A stretch of 56,781 bases of DNA, taken from the NCBI GenBank assembly GCA_949295125.1, contig CASFJV010000042.1, forward strand, positions 1 through 56,781. Reading direction: 5' to 3'. The notes under the pieces are model-generated. The model was not told where the DNA came from, made no database searches, and worked only from the letters and a program-made list of their open reading frames with translations. Made by a program: the position numbers and the translations under genes. Positions 36,165 to 44,256 of this stretch are shown here, one piece after another. This DNA is from an uncultured Spirochaetales bacterium (lineage in GTDB: Bacteria; Spirochaetota; Spirochaetia; Sphaerochaetales; Sphaerochaetaceae). Position 1 is the stretch's first letter, and each line of letters starts with the position of its first letter.

Positions 36165-37263
36165 GCAGATTTTCCAGCCATGCATCATCATCCTTTATAT
36201 CCATGAAGAATATCCTGGACGCATCTTGCTCATTTTTTGCCTGGTGGAACTTGAAGATCATACGATCCTGATCATTTCCGATTATCTCTATCTTTCCTCT
36301 CGGATGCGACATTACAAACCTGAATGCCTTTGCAGGTCCGCTCATGCTTTTCTTTGCCTCATCCACTATCCTTGCAGCTTTTTTCAGCGGCACCTGGAAC
36401 TGGTTCTTAACTCCCTCTACAGGACGGCACTGGAAAAGGTAATATGGCATTACGCCAATTCCGCTCAGGCCATTCATAAGATTTGAAAGCACTTTTGGAT
36501 CATCATTCACCCCTTTAAGCAAAACAGTCTGGTTCCTTATTAGGCAGCCTGATTCCCTCAAGGCACGGCATGCTGACTCAGCTTTTTCCGTTATCTCATT
36601 TGGATGGTTGAACTGCGTGACTACCACAATCTCTTTCTTTCTTGAGTATTCCCCCAGCAGGGCCAGGATTTCACCATCATCATCTAGAATGCGCTCGGGG
36701 AATGTCACCGGAGTGCGTGTCCCAAACCGAATGAATTTTATATGCTCAATAGAGCAGAAGCTTTCCAGATATGTCCTGAGAGTGGCATCTGAATTGAGAA
36801 ATGCATCACCCCCGGAAAGCAGTATGTTGTTTATCTCCTTATGTGACTTTACATACCTCACCATCTCTGGAATCTTTTTTGCAACCTCACCGGAGGCCAG
36901 GCCAACAAGACGTTTCCTGAAACAGTGCCGGCAATACATTGCACACTGATTAGTTGTAAGGATCAGCGCAGTTTCCCTGTACTTATGCTGCATGCCGCTT
37001 ATTACAGTGTTCTCCCCTTCTCCGCTTGTATCCTTTTTTCCTCCGAATGAAAACTCCATGAGATCTGGAACTGCCATCTTCCTTACAGGATCTGCTTTGT
37101 CAGATCTGTCTATAAGATCAAGATAGTACCTTGGAATGAGGATAGGATAGCGTTCCTCTATTTCAAGAAGTCCCCTCTCTTGCTCTTCTGTCAGGCCGAG
37201 GTATTCCTTCAGCTCCCTGATGCTGCGGTATGCACACTCCAAACTCCTTTCCCATTTCTTCAT
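36154..37263 (-). CDS. KamA-family radical SAM aminomutase
   Basis: A 369-residue radical SAM enzyme with the CxxxCxxC cluster motif CAMYCRHCFRKR (C107, C111, C114), LLSGGDAF, FGTRTPVTFPERI and the likely PLP lysine in SHPRGKIEIIG near the C-terminus. The family contains lysine 2,3-aminomutase and the EF-P lysine mutase EpmB. The length is nearer EpmB and short KamA-like proteins than the 416-residue clostridial enzyme. No EF-P, EpmA or lysine-fermentation gene lies nearby, so the substrate is open. AAAGGGGG precedes the ATG at 37263. Confidence 0.85.
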   Translation of the reverse strand: MKKWERSLECAYRSIRELKEYLGLTEEQERGLLEIEERYPILIPRYYLDLIDRSDKADPVRKMAVPDLMEFSFGGKKDTSGEGENTVISGMQHKYRETALILTTNQCAMYCRHCFRKRLVGLASGEVAKKIPEMVRYVKSHKEINNILLSGGDAFLNSDATLRTYLESFCSIEHIKFIRFGTRTPVTFPERILDDDGEILALLGEYSRKKEIVVVTQFNHPNEITEKAESACRALRESGCLIRNQTVLLKGVNDDPKVLSNLMNGLSGIGVMPYYLFQCRPVEGVKNQFQVPLKKAARIVDEAKKSMSGPAKAFRFVMSHPRGKIEIIGNDQDRMIFKFHQAKNEQDASRIFFMDIKDDDAWLENLQPI

Positions 37264-37324
37264 CAAAACCCCCTTTTAAAACAGTGAAGTATTTAATTTT
37301 AACATACATAAGGAGTAAAGTGGC

Positions 37325-37366
37325 AAAAAAAAAGGCTATCTTCCTGAATAAAAGGATAGACAGCCT
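37325..37366 (-). terminator. Terminator of the small hypothetical gene
   Basis: On the minus strand AGGCTGTCT (37366-37358) pairs with AGATAGCCT (37341-37333) in a 9-bp stem with one G-U pair, followed by nine U (37333-37325). Confidence 0.75.
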
Positions 37367-37390
37367 AAAATAATACCTTATGATACCTGA

Positions 37391-37837
37391 TTACATATCT
37401 CCAGTTCCTGCATCCTTGCCGTTTAGAGTGTAGCTAATTACTGGCCCTAAATCTGGATTCTCGTGCTTATCATAGACGAATGAGAATACATCACCTTTTA
37501 CAAGGTTCATAGATTCTTCAGCTTCTACACGGACTTTAGCGCTTATGACCTGAGAGCCTTCAACATTCTTTCCTGTTCCCCAGAAAGTATAGTCACCTGT
37601 AATGTATCCATCAAAACTCAGATCATATGATGAAATGCTTGATGCTGTCACTTTCAGTGTTCCTTCTCCATTTTCCTTAGTTACAGGACCGCCGTTAATT
37701 ACTTCCAAAGAAGCTTCTCCAATCAACTTGCTAAAATCACTAGATGTTGTGAGCTCCCCATAAACCAGACCTATAAGAAGCTGTTTATCTTCATCGCTTA
37801 GTGAAGACAGCCTCTTCAGTATTGATTTCCGGTCCAT
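37391..37837 (-). CDS. Hypothetical protein
   Basis: A 148-residue soluble protein with no signal peptide and no recognised domain. The N-terminal part is helical (MDRKSILKRLSSLSDEDKQLL); the rest looks beta-rich (VTASSISSYDLSFDGYITGDYTFWG). I prefer the ATG at 37837 to the GTG two codons earlier; neither has a Shine-Dalgarno. A convincing terminator follows, which supports it being expressed. It lies in the AT-rich stretch beside the DUF4143 ATPase and may share its origin. Confidence 0.55.
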   Translation of the reverse strand: MDRKSILKRLSSLSDEDKQLLIGLVYGELTTSSDFSKLIGEASLEVINGGPVTKENGEGTLKVTASSISSYDLSFDGYITGDYTFWGTGKNVEGSQVISAKVRVEAEESMNLVKGDVFSFVYDKHENPDLGPVISYTLNGKDAGTGDM

Positions 37838-37860
37838 TAACACTTGGTGTTGCTAGATAA

Positions 37861-37939
37861 TTGCGTATTATATATATTTTATAGCTTTTTATACTTGCGT
37901 ATTATTGCTAAAAATATGATATTTTCACTTGCGTCCTAT
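37861..37939. repeat. Three TTGCGT-containing direct repeats at 34-bp spacing
   Basis: TTGCGTATTAT occurs at 37861 and 37895, and TTGCGTCCTAT at 37929; the starts are exactly 34 bp apart. Outside the first 11 bases the units are AT-rich but not conserved. They fill the space between the divergent hypothetical gene and the DUF4143 ATPase gene. The third copy can also serve as the -35 box of the ATPase gene (TTGCGT, 17 bp, TAATAT, 6 nt, ATG at 37964). Confidence 0.7.
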
Positions 37940-37963
37940 AATATTTTCTTTTAATATAATGAT

Positions 37964-39322
37964 ATGATATTTAAAAGAAAGATTTACAATAAACTATTAG
38001 CATGGAAGGAACGTAATGGACGCACAGCCTTACTGATAGAGGGAGCAAGAAGAGTTGGGAAATCTACAATAGTAGAGGAATTTGGAAAGAAGGAATACCG
38101 ATCCTACATACTGGTAAATTTTGCGGAATGTCCTAATATGGTAAAAGAGGCTTTCATAAACAATCTTTCCTCTTTGGGATCTTTCTTTCAGATTCTCTCT
38201 ATAGCCTACAATACCGATTTGTTTGAACGGAATAGCCTAATTATTTTTGATGAAGTACAGCTTTTTCCAAAAGCCAGAGAGGCAATAAAAACTCTTGTGA
38301 AAGATGGACGTTTTGACTACATCGAGACAGGTTCACTGATTTCCATAAAAGAAAACGTGAAAGAAATTTTAATACCATCAGAAGAAGAAAGCATAAAAAT
38401 GTATCCGATGGATTTTGAGGAATTCAGCTGGGCTCTTGGAGAAGAGAAACTAATCGGATACATAAAAGAATGCTTTAACGGTCATAAACCTTTAGCCACA
38501 GATTTACATCGGAAAGCTCTTAGTCTCTTCAGAGAGTATATGATAGTCGGAGGAATGCCCAAAAGCGTTGACGCATACATAAGTAAGGATATCAGGAATT
38601 TTAAGGATGCGGATTTTGAAAAACAGCTCATACTGAAACTTTACCGTTCCGACATTATGAAAATCGACGGCAGATATAAAGCCAAAGTCCTTACGTTATT
38701 TGACCAGATTCCCTCTTTATTAAGCCGACATGAGAAAAGAGTGGTTTTTAGCAAAATAGAGAAACAATCCACATTTGAGAAATATGAGGAGACATTTTTC
38801 TGGCTTGAAGATTCCATGATCGCCAATATCGCATTCAATACATCAGATCCTGAAGTCGGATTGTCTCTGAATGAGGATAGAACATACGTAAAATGCTATA
38901 TGGGAGATACTGGACTTCTAGTAAGCCATACCTTTGATGAAAACGATGAGATTGAAGCGGAGCTGTACAGAGAGCTTTTTCTTGGGAAACTCTCAATAAA
39001 TGAGGGAATGTTTTTTGAAAACGCCATTGCACAAGTACTGAAAGCCAATGGACACCGGCTATTCTTTTATACCCATTATAATGAACAGTCAAAGCACAAT
39101 GACATAGAGATTGATTTCATCATATCAAAAGGAGGAAAAACCAGAAACAAGATATTCCCAATTGAAGTTAAATCCTCTGAAAAGTATTCTGTAAAATCCC
39201 TATTGAGATTCAAGGAAAAATACTCCAGACGTATTGGAGGGGCATATATAATACATCCTAAGAACTACAAAGAAGAGGATGGCATAATCTTCCTTCCCTG
39301 CTATATGGCATTCCTTATTTGA
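37964..39322 (+). CDS. DUF4143-family AAA+ ATPase
   Basis: A 452-residue ATPase with Walker A GARRVGKST (27-35) and Walker B SLIIFDEVQ (D96-E97), then the DUF4143 C-terminal region. That region contains EIDFIISKG and FPIEVKSSEKYSVKSL, a D...ExK pattern like degenerate PD-(D/E)XK nucleases. Proteins of this family are widespread, often in AT-rich, horizontally moving positions, with no settled function. Its base composition and codon use (more AGA, AAA, ATA) differ from its neighbours, suggesting acquisition. It has its own terminator. Confidence 0.85.
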   Translation: MIFKRKIYNKLLAWKERNGRTALLIEGARRVGKSTIVEEFGKKEYRSYILVNFAECPNMVKEAFINNLSSLGSFFQILSIAYNTDLFERNSLIIFDEVQLFPKAREAIKTLVKDGRFDYIETGSLISIKENVKEILIPSEEESIKMYPMDFEEFSWALGEEKLIGYIKECFNGHKPLATDLHRKALSLFREYMIVGGMPKSVDAYISKDIRNFKDADFEKQLILKLYRSDIMKIDGRYKAKVLTLFDQIPSLLSRHEKRVVFSKIEKQSTFEKYEETFFWLEDSMIANIAFNTSDPEVGLSLNEDRTYVKCYMGDTGLLVSHTFDENDEIEAELYRELFLGKLSINEGMFFENAIAQVLKANGHRLFFYTHYNEQSKHNDIEIDFIISKGGKTRNKIFPIEVKSSEKYSVKSLLRFKEKYSRRIGGAYIIHPKNYKEEDGIIFLPCYMAFLI

Positions 39323-39346
39323 CATCCTATCCAAGGATGTCCTTTT
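39321..39346 (+). terminator. Terminator of the DUF4143 ATPase gene
   Basis: GACATCCT (39321-39328) and AGGATGTC (39334-39341) form a perfect 8-bp stem with a 5-nt loop, followed by CTTTT. The stem begins within the stop codon. Confidence 0.7.
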
Positions 39347-39348
39347 AC

Positions 39349-40302
39349 TTATAGGTTTAGTTCTTCTGTAAGCGGACTGATATCCAGCTTTCCCCCTGTG
39401 ATTTCCAAGGCTTTTTGCGCTAAATATTCAAGCTTTTCTTCTTTTGTTGAAAATTCAGAAGAAGGATATATCCCATACGTGCCGCTATTCCTTTCATAGT
39501 AGAGTATTCCATATAATTCCACAGCACCCCTATCTGGCATATCTTTTCTCTCTTCAATAAGCTTTTCAAAATACTCTTCTCTCAGGATATTGGTATCGTC
39601 AACTGGAACCATCTGATCATCTTGAGATGCATACCTGCCAGGCCCCTCAAGAAGGACAGAGATCATCATATCATCATCTGAGTATATGACCGACTTGATC
39701 TTATCATAACTTACATGAGTGACAGCTTCAGCCTCTACCAGAGTCCCATCATAATTTCCGTTTTCATCAACTTTTATACCCTCTCCCTGTACTTTTGCGA
39801 CAAATGGTATCTTATTCTCTGCATCGCCCTCCCAGGCAGAAATCAGCTGATAGATATCGAAAGTGCTTTCTTCCGGGTAATAAGTAATCTTGAAGTAAAT
39901 GGAATCACCTTCTTTAGCAGTTATCTGGTTCCCCTCTTTCTTCTCTACGTTTTTTCCCTCATACTCTATCCGGTCATCAAGTATTCTTGCATTAATTACA
40001 ACTTCTGTGTCCAGCGCAGGAGCAGTAAATGTCACTTCAGTTCTTCCTTCTGAAGATACTTGCCCGCTGAATCCAGTAAAGACAGGGGAAAATGACAGCA
40101 TGAGCTTATATGCAAGCTCTTCATCAGTATCACTTCCTCCCAGATATATTCCCCTTGCCTTCTGGACAGGGCTGTAGGCAAAGGAAAGCCCCGGAATCGA
40201 ATCTGCTGACACCTGACCATTCCCAGCAAGGCTTCCATCACAGGAAGAGAAGACAAAAAGAATTAATATTGCTGCTAACAGGACTGTAACCGTCTTTTTC
40301 AT
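39349..40302 (-). CDS. Hypothetical lipoprotein
   Basis: A 317-residue predicted lipoprotein: signal peptide with lipobox FSSC (Cys21), then DGSLAGNGQ as a flexible linker. The mature part is acidic and beta-rich (VTFTAPALDTEVVINARILD, DSIYFKITYYPEESTFDIYQ). No known domain recognised. GGGGGT lies upstream of the ATG. It is monocistronic, separated from lrgA by about 320 bases. Confidence 0.75.
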   Translation of the reverse strand: MKKTVTVLLAAILILFVFSSCDGSLAGNGQVSADSIPGLSFAYSPVQKARGIYLGGSDTDEELAYKLMLSFSPVFTGFSGQVSSEGRTEVTFTAPALDTEVVINARILDDRIEYEGKNVEKKEGNQITAKEGDSIYFKITYYPEESTFDIYQLISAWEGDAENKIPFVAKVQGEGIKVDENGNYDGTLVEAEAVTHVSYDKIKSVIYSDDDMMISVLLEGPGRYASQDDQMVPVDDTNILREEYFEKLIEERKDMPDRGAVELYGILYYERNSGTYGIYPSSEFSTKEEKLEYLAQKALEITGGKLDISPLTEELNL

Positions 40303-40612
40303 TTTTACCCCCAGAGATACCGAATCTCAGTTTTTAATATCAAGTAAAGTAAAGAATAGAGTATTTTTTTTTCCTGTAAATATTTATTGTTTTTTCAGAA
40401 AGATATACCCCCTCAGAATGCTTTCAGTAACTCTATTCTTATATATTCCCGCGAAATTGTTTTACATGAACAGTGCCAGGGAAAAGACATCTGAAACGAT
40501 TAAAACTTCATACCGTTTTCATCATCATGAATATTCTGCTTTAAGAAATATGTTCTGGACTTTGACAGCAAAAAGGAATAAAGCGGTGCTAGCAATCAAT
40601 AATCCTTTGTGA
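40303..40612. other. Intergenic stretch with no supported gene
   Basis: The gap between the lipoprotein start and the lrgA promoter holds the lipoprotein's ribosome-binding site and AT-rich sequence. A 64-codon open frame at 40418-40612 lacks a Shine-Dalgarno and recognisable domains; I do not annotate it. A TTGACA at 40562 has no partner -10 at the right distance. Confidence 0.5.
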
Positions 40613-40618
40613 TATTTA
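40610..40618 (+). promoter_or_regulatory. Extended -10 promoter of lrgA
   Basis: TGA-TATTTA (40610-40618) is an extended -10 element ending 6 nt before the ATG at 40625. No clear -35 and no Shine-Dalgarno are seen. Confidence 0.4.
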
Positions 40619-40624
40619 ATTGCT

Positions 40625-40987
40625 ATGAAAATTTTATACCAGGCAGCAATAATATTCACACTCTGCCTCATCGGTGAGGCAGTAAGCTATATTCTCCCCT
40701 TTCCATTTCCATCTGCAATATGCGCAATGATACTCCTGACAGCCGCACTCTTTTTCAGAATAATCAAGATTGAGCAGGTAGAGGATTTTGGAGATTTCCT
40801 GCTATCGAACATGGCTTTTTTCTTCGTTCCGGCAGGAATAAGGGTCATTGAGCATTTCGATATCATAAAAGCCATCTGGCTTCAGTTCCTTGTGATCGTA
40901 CTTGCCGCAACATTCCTGGTATTCCTGGTTACAGCAGGATCTGTTACTCTGGTGCTTAAGCTTGAGCAGAGGAGGAAAGGAAAATGA
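40625..40987 (+). CDS. lrgA: LrgA/CidA-family holin-like protein
   Basis: A 120-residue membrane protein with four hydrophobic segments. The family pattern is visible in the first helix (GEAVSYILPFPFPSAICAMIL; family form PxPGxVxGMxLL) and in FFFVPAGIRVI. LrgA/CidA proteins are holin-like; some LrgAB pairs export pyruvate or glycolate. It overlaps lrgB by 4 nt. Confidence 0.88.
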   Translation: MKILYQAAIIFTLCLIGEAVSYILPFPFPSAICAMILLTAALFFRIIKIEQVEDFGDFLLSNMAFFFVPAGIRVIEHFDIIKAIWLQFLVIVLAATFLVFLVTAGSVTLVLKLEQRRKGK

Positions 40988-41670
40988 AAGAACTTATATT
41001 CACTTCCCCTTTTTTCGGAATAGCTGTCTCAATATTTGCATATGCCCTTGGAGTTGCAATCAATAAAAAGACGAAGATCGCACTTTTCAATCCGCTGCTG
41101 ATTTCCTATATCATAATCATTGCATTGATGCTTGCCCTGGATATTCCCCTTGAGTATTACAACAATGGAGGCGACATTATAGACATGTTCCTCTCCCCTG
41201 CAACCGCAGTGCTTGCAATAACTGTATACAGGCAGCGCCATGTGCTGAAGGATCATCTTGCAGCTGTAATAGTGGGATCAGCTGCAGGCTCAGTAACTTC
41301 CCTATGCACCGTTTTCCTGCTCTCAAAAGCATTCAACCTTGAAGAGATTATTTTCAATTCCCTGCTTTCAAAAGGAATTACAACCCCAATGGCCATTGCT
41401 GTTTCAGAAAGCCTTGGCGGAATAGAAGCAATCACAGTTCTTGCCGTAATTGTCACAGGAGTCGGAGGGAACATATTCGGACCGGTGCTCATAAGGATAT
41501 TCAGGATAAAAAGCGAGATTGCACAGGGAATGGCACTTGGGACTGCAAGCCATGCAGTTGGAACAAGCAGGGCAATAGAGCTTGGAGAAGTGCAGGGAGC
41601 ACTCTCTTCAATTGCCCTTGTCCTGACAGGGATAATTACCGTGATCCTCTCCCTCATTGTTTTTGTCTAG
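40984..41670 (+). CDS. lrgB: LrgB-family membrane protein
   Basis: A 228-residue polytopic inner-membrane protein. Family signatures: FNPLLISYIIIIA, FLSPATAVLAI, SKGITTPMAIAVSESLGG and GMALGTASHAVGTSRAIELG. It acts with LrgA in murein-hydrolase control or small-carboxylate export. It is translationally coupled to lrgA and its end overlaps the convergent gntR-type gene by 4 nt. Near a pathway predicted to make pyruvate and lactaldehyde, an organic-acid efflux role is attractive but unproven. Confidence 0.92.
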   Translation: MKELIFTSPFFGIAVSIFAYALGVAINKKTKIALFNPLLISYIIIIALMLALDIPLEYYNNGGDIIDMFLSPATAVLAITVYRQRHVLKDHLAAVIVGSAAGSVTSLCTVFLLSKAFNLEEIIFNSLLSKGITTPMAIAVSESLGGIEAITVLAVIVTGVGGNIFGPVLIRIFRIKSEIAQGMALGTASHAVGTSRAIELGEVQGALSSIALVLTGIITVILSLIVFV

Positions 41671-42359
41671 AACGAAGGCTGGAAATAGTTCTTATATTCA
41701 TCTGTGAAGAGCTTGCTGCCAAGCCTCCTTATTCCTCCATAAAGATGGCGCTTCATAAGCTCTTCTATGTTATCTGTCTCTTTTCTGTCTATCATATCCA
41801 TCATCTCATGATGGTCTTTCAGTACATCAGGGACATTCTTTGCCCCCAGGATATCCAGCCTTATGAAACGTGAGTAATCAGGATGTGGTTTCGTGATTGT
41901 ATTCCAAATGCCCATTTTCTTTGTTGCATTAAACCAGATGCGGTGCATCTCAAGATCCCTCTGAAGGAAGTTGTTGATGTCAAAAGACGCAAGATCCTCC
42001 GCACCCTTTGCAGCCTCATCAAGCATTGAAAGGGCATAGCGCACATTCTCGATATCTGTTGGGGATGAAGACCTGATGAAATCCCTCAGGACGGTGGACT
42101 CAACTGCAACACGCAGGTAGATCCACTCTGCAGCGTTTTCCACATTTATGGGATTGACGAATGTGCCCTTGCCCGGGATTATGCGCAGAAACCCGTTTTC
42201 CTGCAGAAGCTGGAGTACGCTCCTTATTGGAGTTCTCGAAACAGAGAACCTGGAAGCAAGCGAATTCTCTGCAAGCATCTCATTAGGCTTGATAATCAGC
42301 TTGACTATCTCATCCTCTAAAATCCTGTAAATCTCTTCTACGCTGTACTGACATTTCAT
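41667..42359 (-). CDS. GntR/FadR-family transcriptional regulator
   Basis: A 230-residue regulator. The winged HTH reads LAENSLASRFSVSRTPIRSV with the wing FLRIIPGKGTFV. The all-helical FCD domain (about 75-220) carries probable metal-binding residues in DLEMHRIWF and the C-terminal HH motif region. I take the ATG at 42359, which has AGGTG 7 nt upstream, over the GTG at 42368. It is divergent from the TRAP operon, whose upstream region has TGTATACA sites, and is its likely regulator. Confidence 0.9.
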   Translation of the reverse strand: MKCQYSVEEIYRILEDEIVKLIIKPNEMLAENSLASRFSVSRTPIRSVLQLLQENGFLRIIPGKGTFVNPINVENAAEWIYLRVAVESTVLRDFIRSSSPTDIENVRYALSMLDEAAKGAEDLASFDINNFLQRDLEMHRIWFNATKKMGIWNTITKPHPDYSRFIRLDILGAKNVPDVLKDHHEMMDMIDRKETDNIEELMKRHLYGGIRRLGSKLFTDEYKNYFQPSF

Positions 42360-42369
42360 TAACTTCACC

Positions 42370-42377
42370 TGTATGCA
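42370..42377. promoter_or_regulatory. Possible GntR autoregulatory site
   Basis: TGTATGCA (42370-42377) directly upstream of the regulator's start differs by one base from the TGTATACA palindromes at the TRAP promoter. Confidence 0.3.
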
Positions 42378-42510
42378 AGCTGTTATATTATATTAATAAT
42401 AAATTCAATTAATCATAAAATCAAATAAAATTCTTTATTATATAAGGACTTTTCAAGCTTCATCCAAATTACATATTTCTTAAAATTTTTGTTGCGCACT
42501 GCTAAAAGCT

Positions 42511-42538
42511 ATGCTAATGTTTTATTAGCATGTATACA
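42511..42538. promoter_or_regulatory. Composite operator at the TRAP promoter
   Basis: ATGCTAAT-GTTTT-ATTAGCAT (42511-42531) is a perfect 8-5-8 inverted repeat. Its end adjoins the palindrome TGTATACA (42531-42538). TTGCGC at 42492-42497 with TAATGT 17 bp later (42515-42520) may be the promoter, in which case both palindromes overlap the -10 and start region. Confidence 0.5.
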
Positions 42539-42595
42539 GGTTTATGGAATCACATGTATATTTTCGAGTAATTTCCTAATATGTGGCTAAATAGA

Positions 42596-42607
42596 TTTGT
42601 ATACAAA
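42596..42607. promoter_or_regulatory. TTTGTATACAAA operator before dctP
   Basis: TTTGTATACAAA is a perfect 12-bp palindrome touching the dctP Shine-Dalgarno (AAAGGAGG). Its TGTATACA core is repeated 67 bp upstream at 42531. Short palindromes of this form are typical FadR/GntR-family operators. A repressor here would block both transcription and ribosome access. Confidence 0.5.
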
Positions 42608-42620
42608 GGAGGTTTTATTA

Positions 42621-43664
42621 ATGAAAAAGGCATTAGCTCTTTTACTCGTTGTTTTAATGGCATCAGTTGCCCTGTTTGCTGGCGGCGCTGAAGAGACTGC
42701 TGCAGTTGCTGCAGAAGACGACCAGTTTGCAGGACTAGGTAATTACACAATGATGATTGGCCATTCACAGCCAGCAGATAACCCAAGGTCCATCTCCCTT
42801 GAGAAATTCGTACAGGATGTACAGGAGAAGACAAATGGCCATGTTCAGGTCCAGGTATTCGGAAACGGACAGCTTGGAACAGAAAAGGAAATGCTTGAGC
42901 AGGTTGTTATCGGAACACTGCAGGGCATGAGAGGCGGCCAGTTTGATTTCACACCGAGGCTGCTGATGTTCACTCTTCCGTTCCTTGCCCAGACAAGGGA
43001 AGAGGTAACAGCACTCCTACACAGCGATCTGGCACAGAAGGTATGTGCAGAAGCAGAGGCTGAGACAGGAACTGTCATCATCAATCTCTGTGATGCAGGT
43101 GGATTCAGGCAGTTCTCAAACAACGTACGCCCTATCACAAAACCGGATGACCTCAAGGGACTTAAGATGAGGACAGCTGGAATGGAGACAATAGACAGGA
43201 CATTCCGCGCTCTTGGAGCAACAACTACACCAGTTCCATATTCAGATCTCTACATGGCTCTCAGGACAGGTGTTGCTGACGGACAGGAGAACCCATGGGT
43301 AAACATCTCCACCATGAAGTTCTACGAAGTCCAGAACTACTTCACAGAAGTCAACTACCAGTTCCATCCAGATCCATTCTATGTGAACGCTACATGGTGG
43401 AACAGCCTTCCTGAGGAATTCCAGACAATCATCAGGGATTGTGCTACAGAGATGGGTACATACAACGACCAGCTGGTTGATGAGCTTCAGAATGAAGCAA
43501 GACAGGCTGTTGTTGATGCAGGTGGAGACATCTATGTTCCAACAGAAGAAGAGCTTCAGGCATTCAAGGATGCAGTACAGGTTGTTTACCAGCAGTGCAT
43601 TGACTCAGGCATCCTGACAGCAGAAGAACTTCAGGAACTTCAGGATATCGTAGCTAATAACTAA
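42621..43664 (+). CDS. dctP: TRAP transporter substrate-binding protein
   Basis: A 347-residue DctP-family periplasmic receptor. The signal peptide ends SVALFAGGAEE, with no lipobox Cys. The mature part carries LGTEKEMLEQVVIGTLQG, the conserved arginine-bearing segment GLKMRTAGMETIDRTFRALG and the motif TPVPYSDLYMALRTGVADGQ that contacts carboxylate substrates. It binds an organic or sugar acid and delivers it to DctQM. Start supported by AAAGGAGG. A terminator-like hairpin separates it from dctQ. Confidence 0.95.
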   Translation: MKKALALLLVVLMASVALFAGGAEETAAVAAEDDQFAGLGNYTMMIGHSQPADNPRSISLEKFVQDVQEKTNGHVQVQVFGNGQLGTEKEMLEQVVIGTLQGMRGGQFDFTPRLLMFTLPFLAQTREEVTALLHSDLAQKVCAEAEAETGTVIINLCDAGGFRQFSNNVRPITKPDDLKGLKMRTAGMETIDRTFRALGATTTPVPYSDLYMALRTGVADGQENPWVNISTMKFYEVQNYFTEVNYQFHPDPFYVNATWWNSLPEEFQTIIRDCATEMGTYNDQLVDELQNEARQAVVDAGGDIYVPTEEELQAFKDAVQVVYQQCIDSGILTAEELQELQDIVANN

Positions 43665-43671
43665 GGCTTGC

Positions 43672-43706
43672 ATACTCCTAGGGGTTGCTCTAGGAGTATT
43701 TTTTTT
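43672..43706 (+). terminator. Terminator-like hairpin inside the TRAP operon
   Basis: ATACTCCTAG (43672-43681) and CTAGGAGTAT (43690-43699) form a perfect 10-bp stem with an 8-nt loop, followed by a run of eight T. It lies between dctP and dctQ; no obvious new promoter follows, so partial read-through is expected and would give excess binding protein. Confidence 0.85.
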
Positions 43707-43719
43707 AATCGGAGTAATT

Positions 43720-44256
43720 ATGAATGAAAATTTGAAAAAGACAGGAAAGATACTCTACAATGCCTATTTTGCAATAGGTGCCATAGCCATGGCTCTGCTG
43801 GCAGCCCTTGTTGCATTCACTGTTATTGCAAGATATTTCTTTTCCCAAAGCTGGAAACAGCTGGCTGAATTCATCACTACACTCTTTGCTTTCACCACAT
43901 TCTGGGGAATGGGCATATGCCTTTTAAGGAATGATCACGTCATTATCGATATCGTATATGACAGGATCAAGCCAAGCGTGAAGAGATGGGTTGCAGTTTT
44001 CGATTATGTAATTGTTTTTGCAGTCGTTGCCATATTCACATACTTCTCTTTCAAGTATGTGGCTGTAGCTGGAAAGCAGATAAGCCAGGGCATGGGAATC
44101 CCTATGAAGTACATGTACGGGATAATGCCAGTTTCTGGAATCCTCTGCGGAATTTGCACGATCATCAAAATCATAGGGTTCATCACAGCAGATGAATCTG
44201 CATTTGCTCCTATCTACTACGATAAGGATAGGGATGGCGAAGGAGGAAACAACTAA
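43720..44256 (+). CDS. dctQ: TRAP transporter small permease subunit
   Basis: A 178-residue inner-membrane protein with four hydrophobic segments, typical of DctQ. Features: the second segment ends VIARYFFSQSWKQLAEF, then FTTFWGMGICLLRNDHVIIDIVYDR (family LRxGxHxxxD form). GGAG precedes the ATG. It ends 1 nt into the dctM start (TAATG). Confidence 0.9.
   Translation: MNENLKKTGKILYNAYFAIGAIAMALLAALVAFTVIARYFFSQSWKQLAEFITTLFAFTTFWGMGICLLRNDHVIIDIVYDRIKPSVKRWVAVFDYVIVFAVVAIFTYFSFKYVAVAGKQISQGMGIPMKYMYGIMPVSGILCGICTIIKIIGFITADESAFAPIYYDKDRDGEGGNN

Noticed and set aside
36154..37263. EF-P lysylation role for the KamA-family gene
   Set aside because: No efp or epmA gene nearby; the family also contains lysine 2,3-aminomutases, so the function is left open.
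37964..39322. DUF4143 ATPase as part of an anti-phage system
   Set aside because: The ATPase plus nuclease-like motif and AT-rich setting are suggestive, but no defence partner genes are adjacent and the small neighbour has no toxin or antitoxin features.
40562..40567. TTGACA as the -35 of lrgA
   Set aside because: No -10 at 16-18 bp; the better signal is the extended -10 at 40610-40618.
40418..40612. 64-codon open frame upstream of lrgA
   Set aside because: No Shine-Dalgarno, no recognisable domain and unlike codon use; treated as chance.
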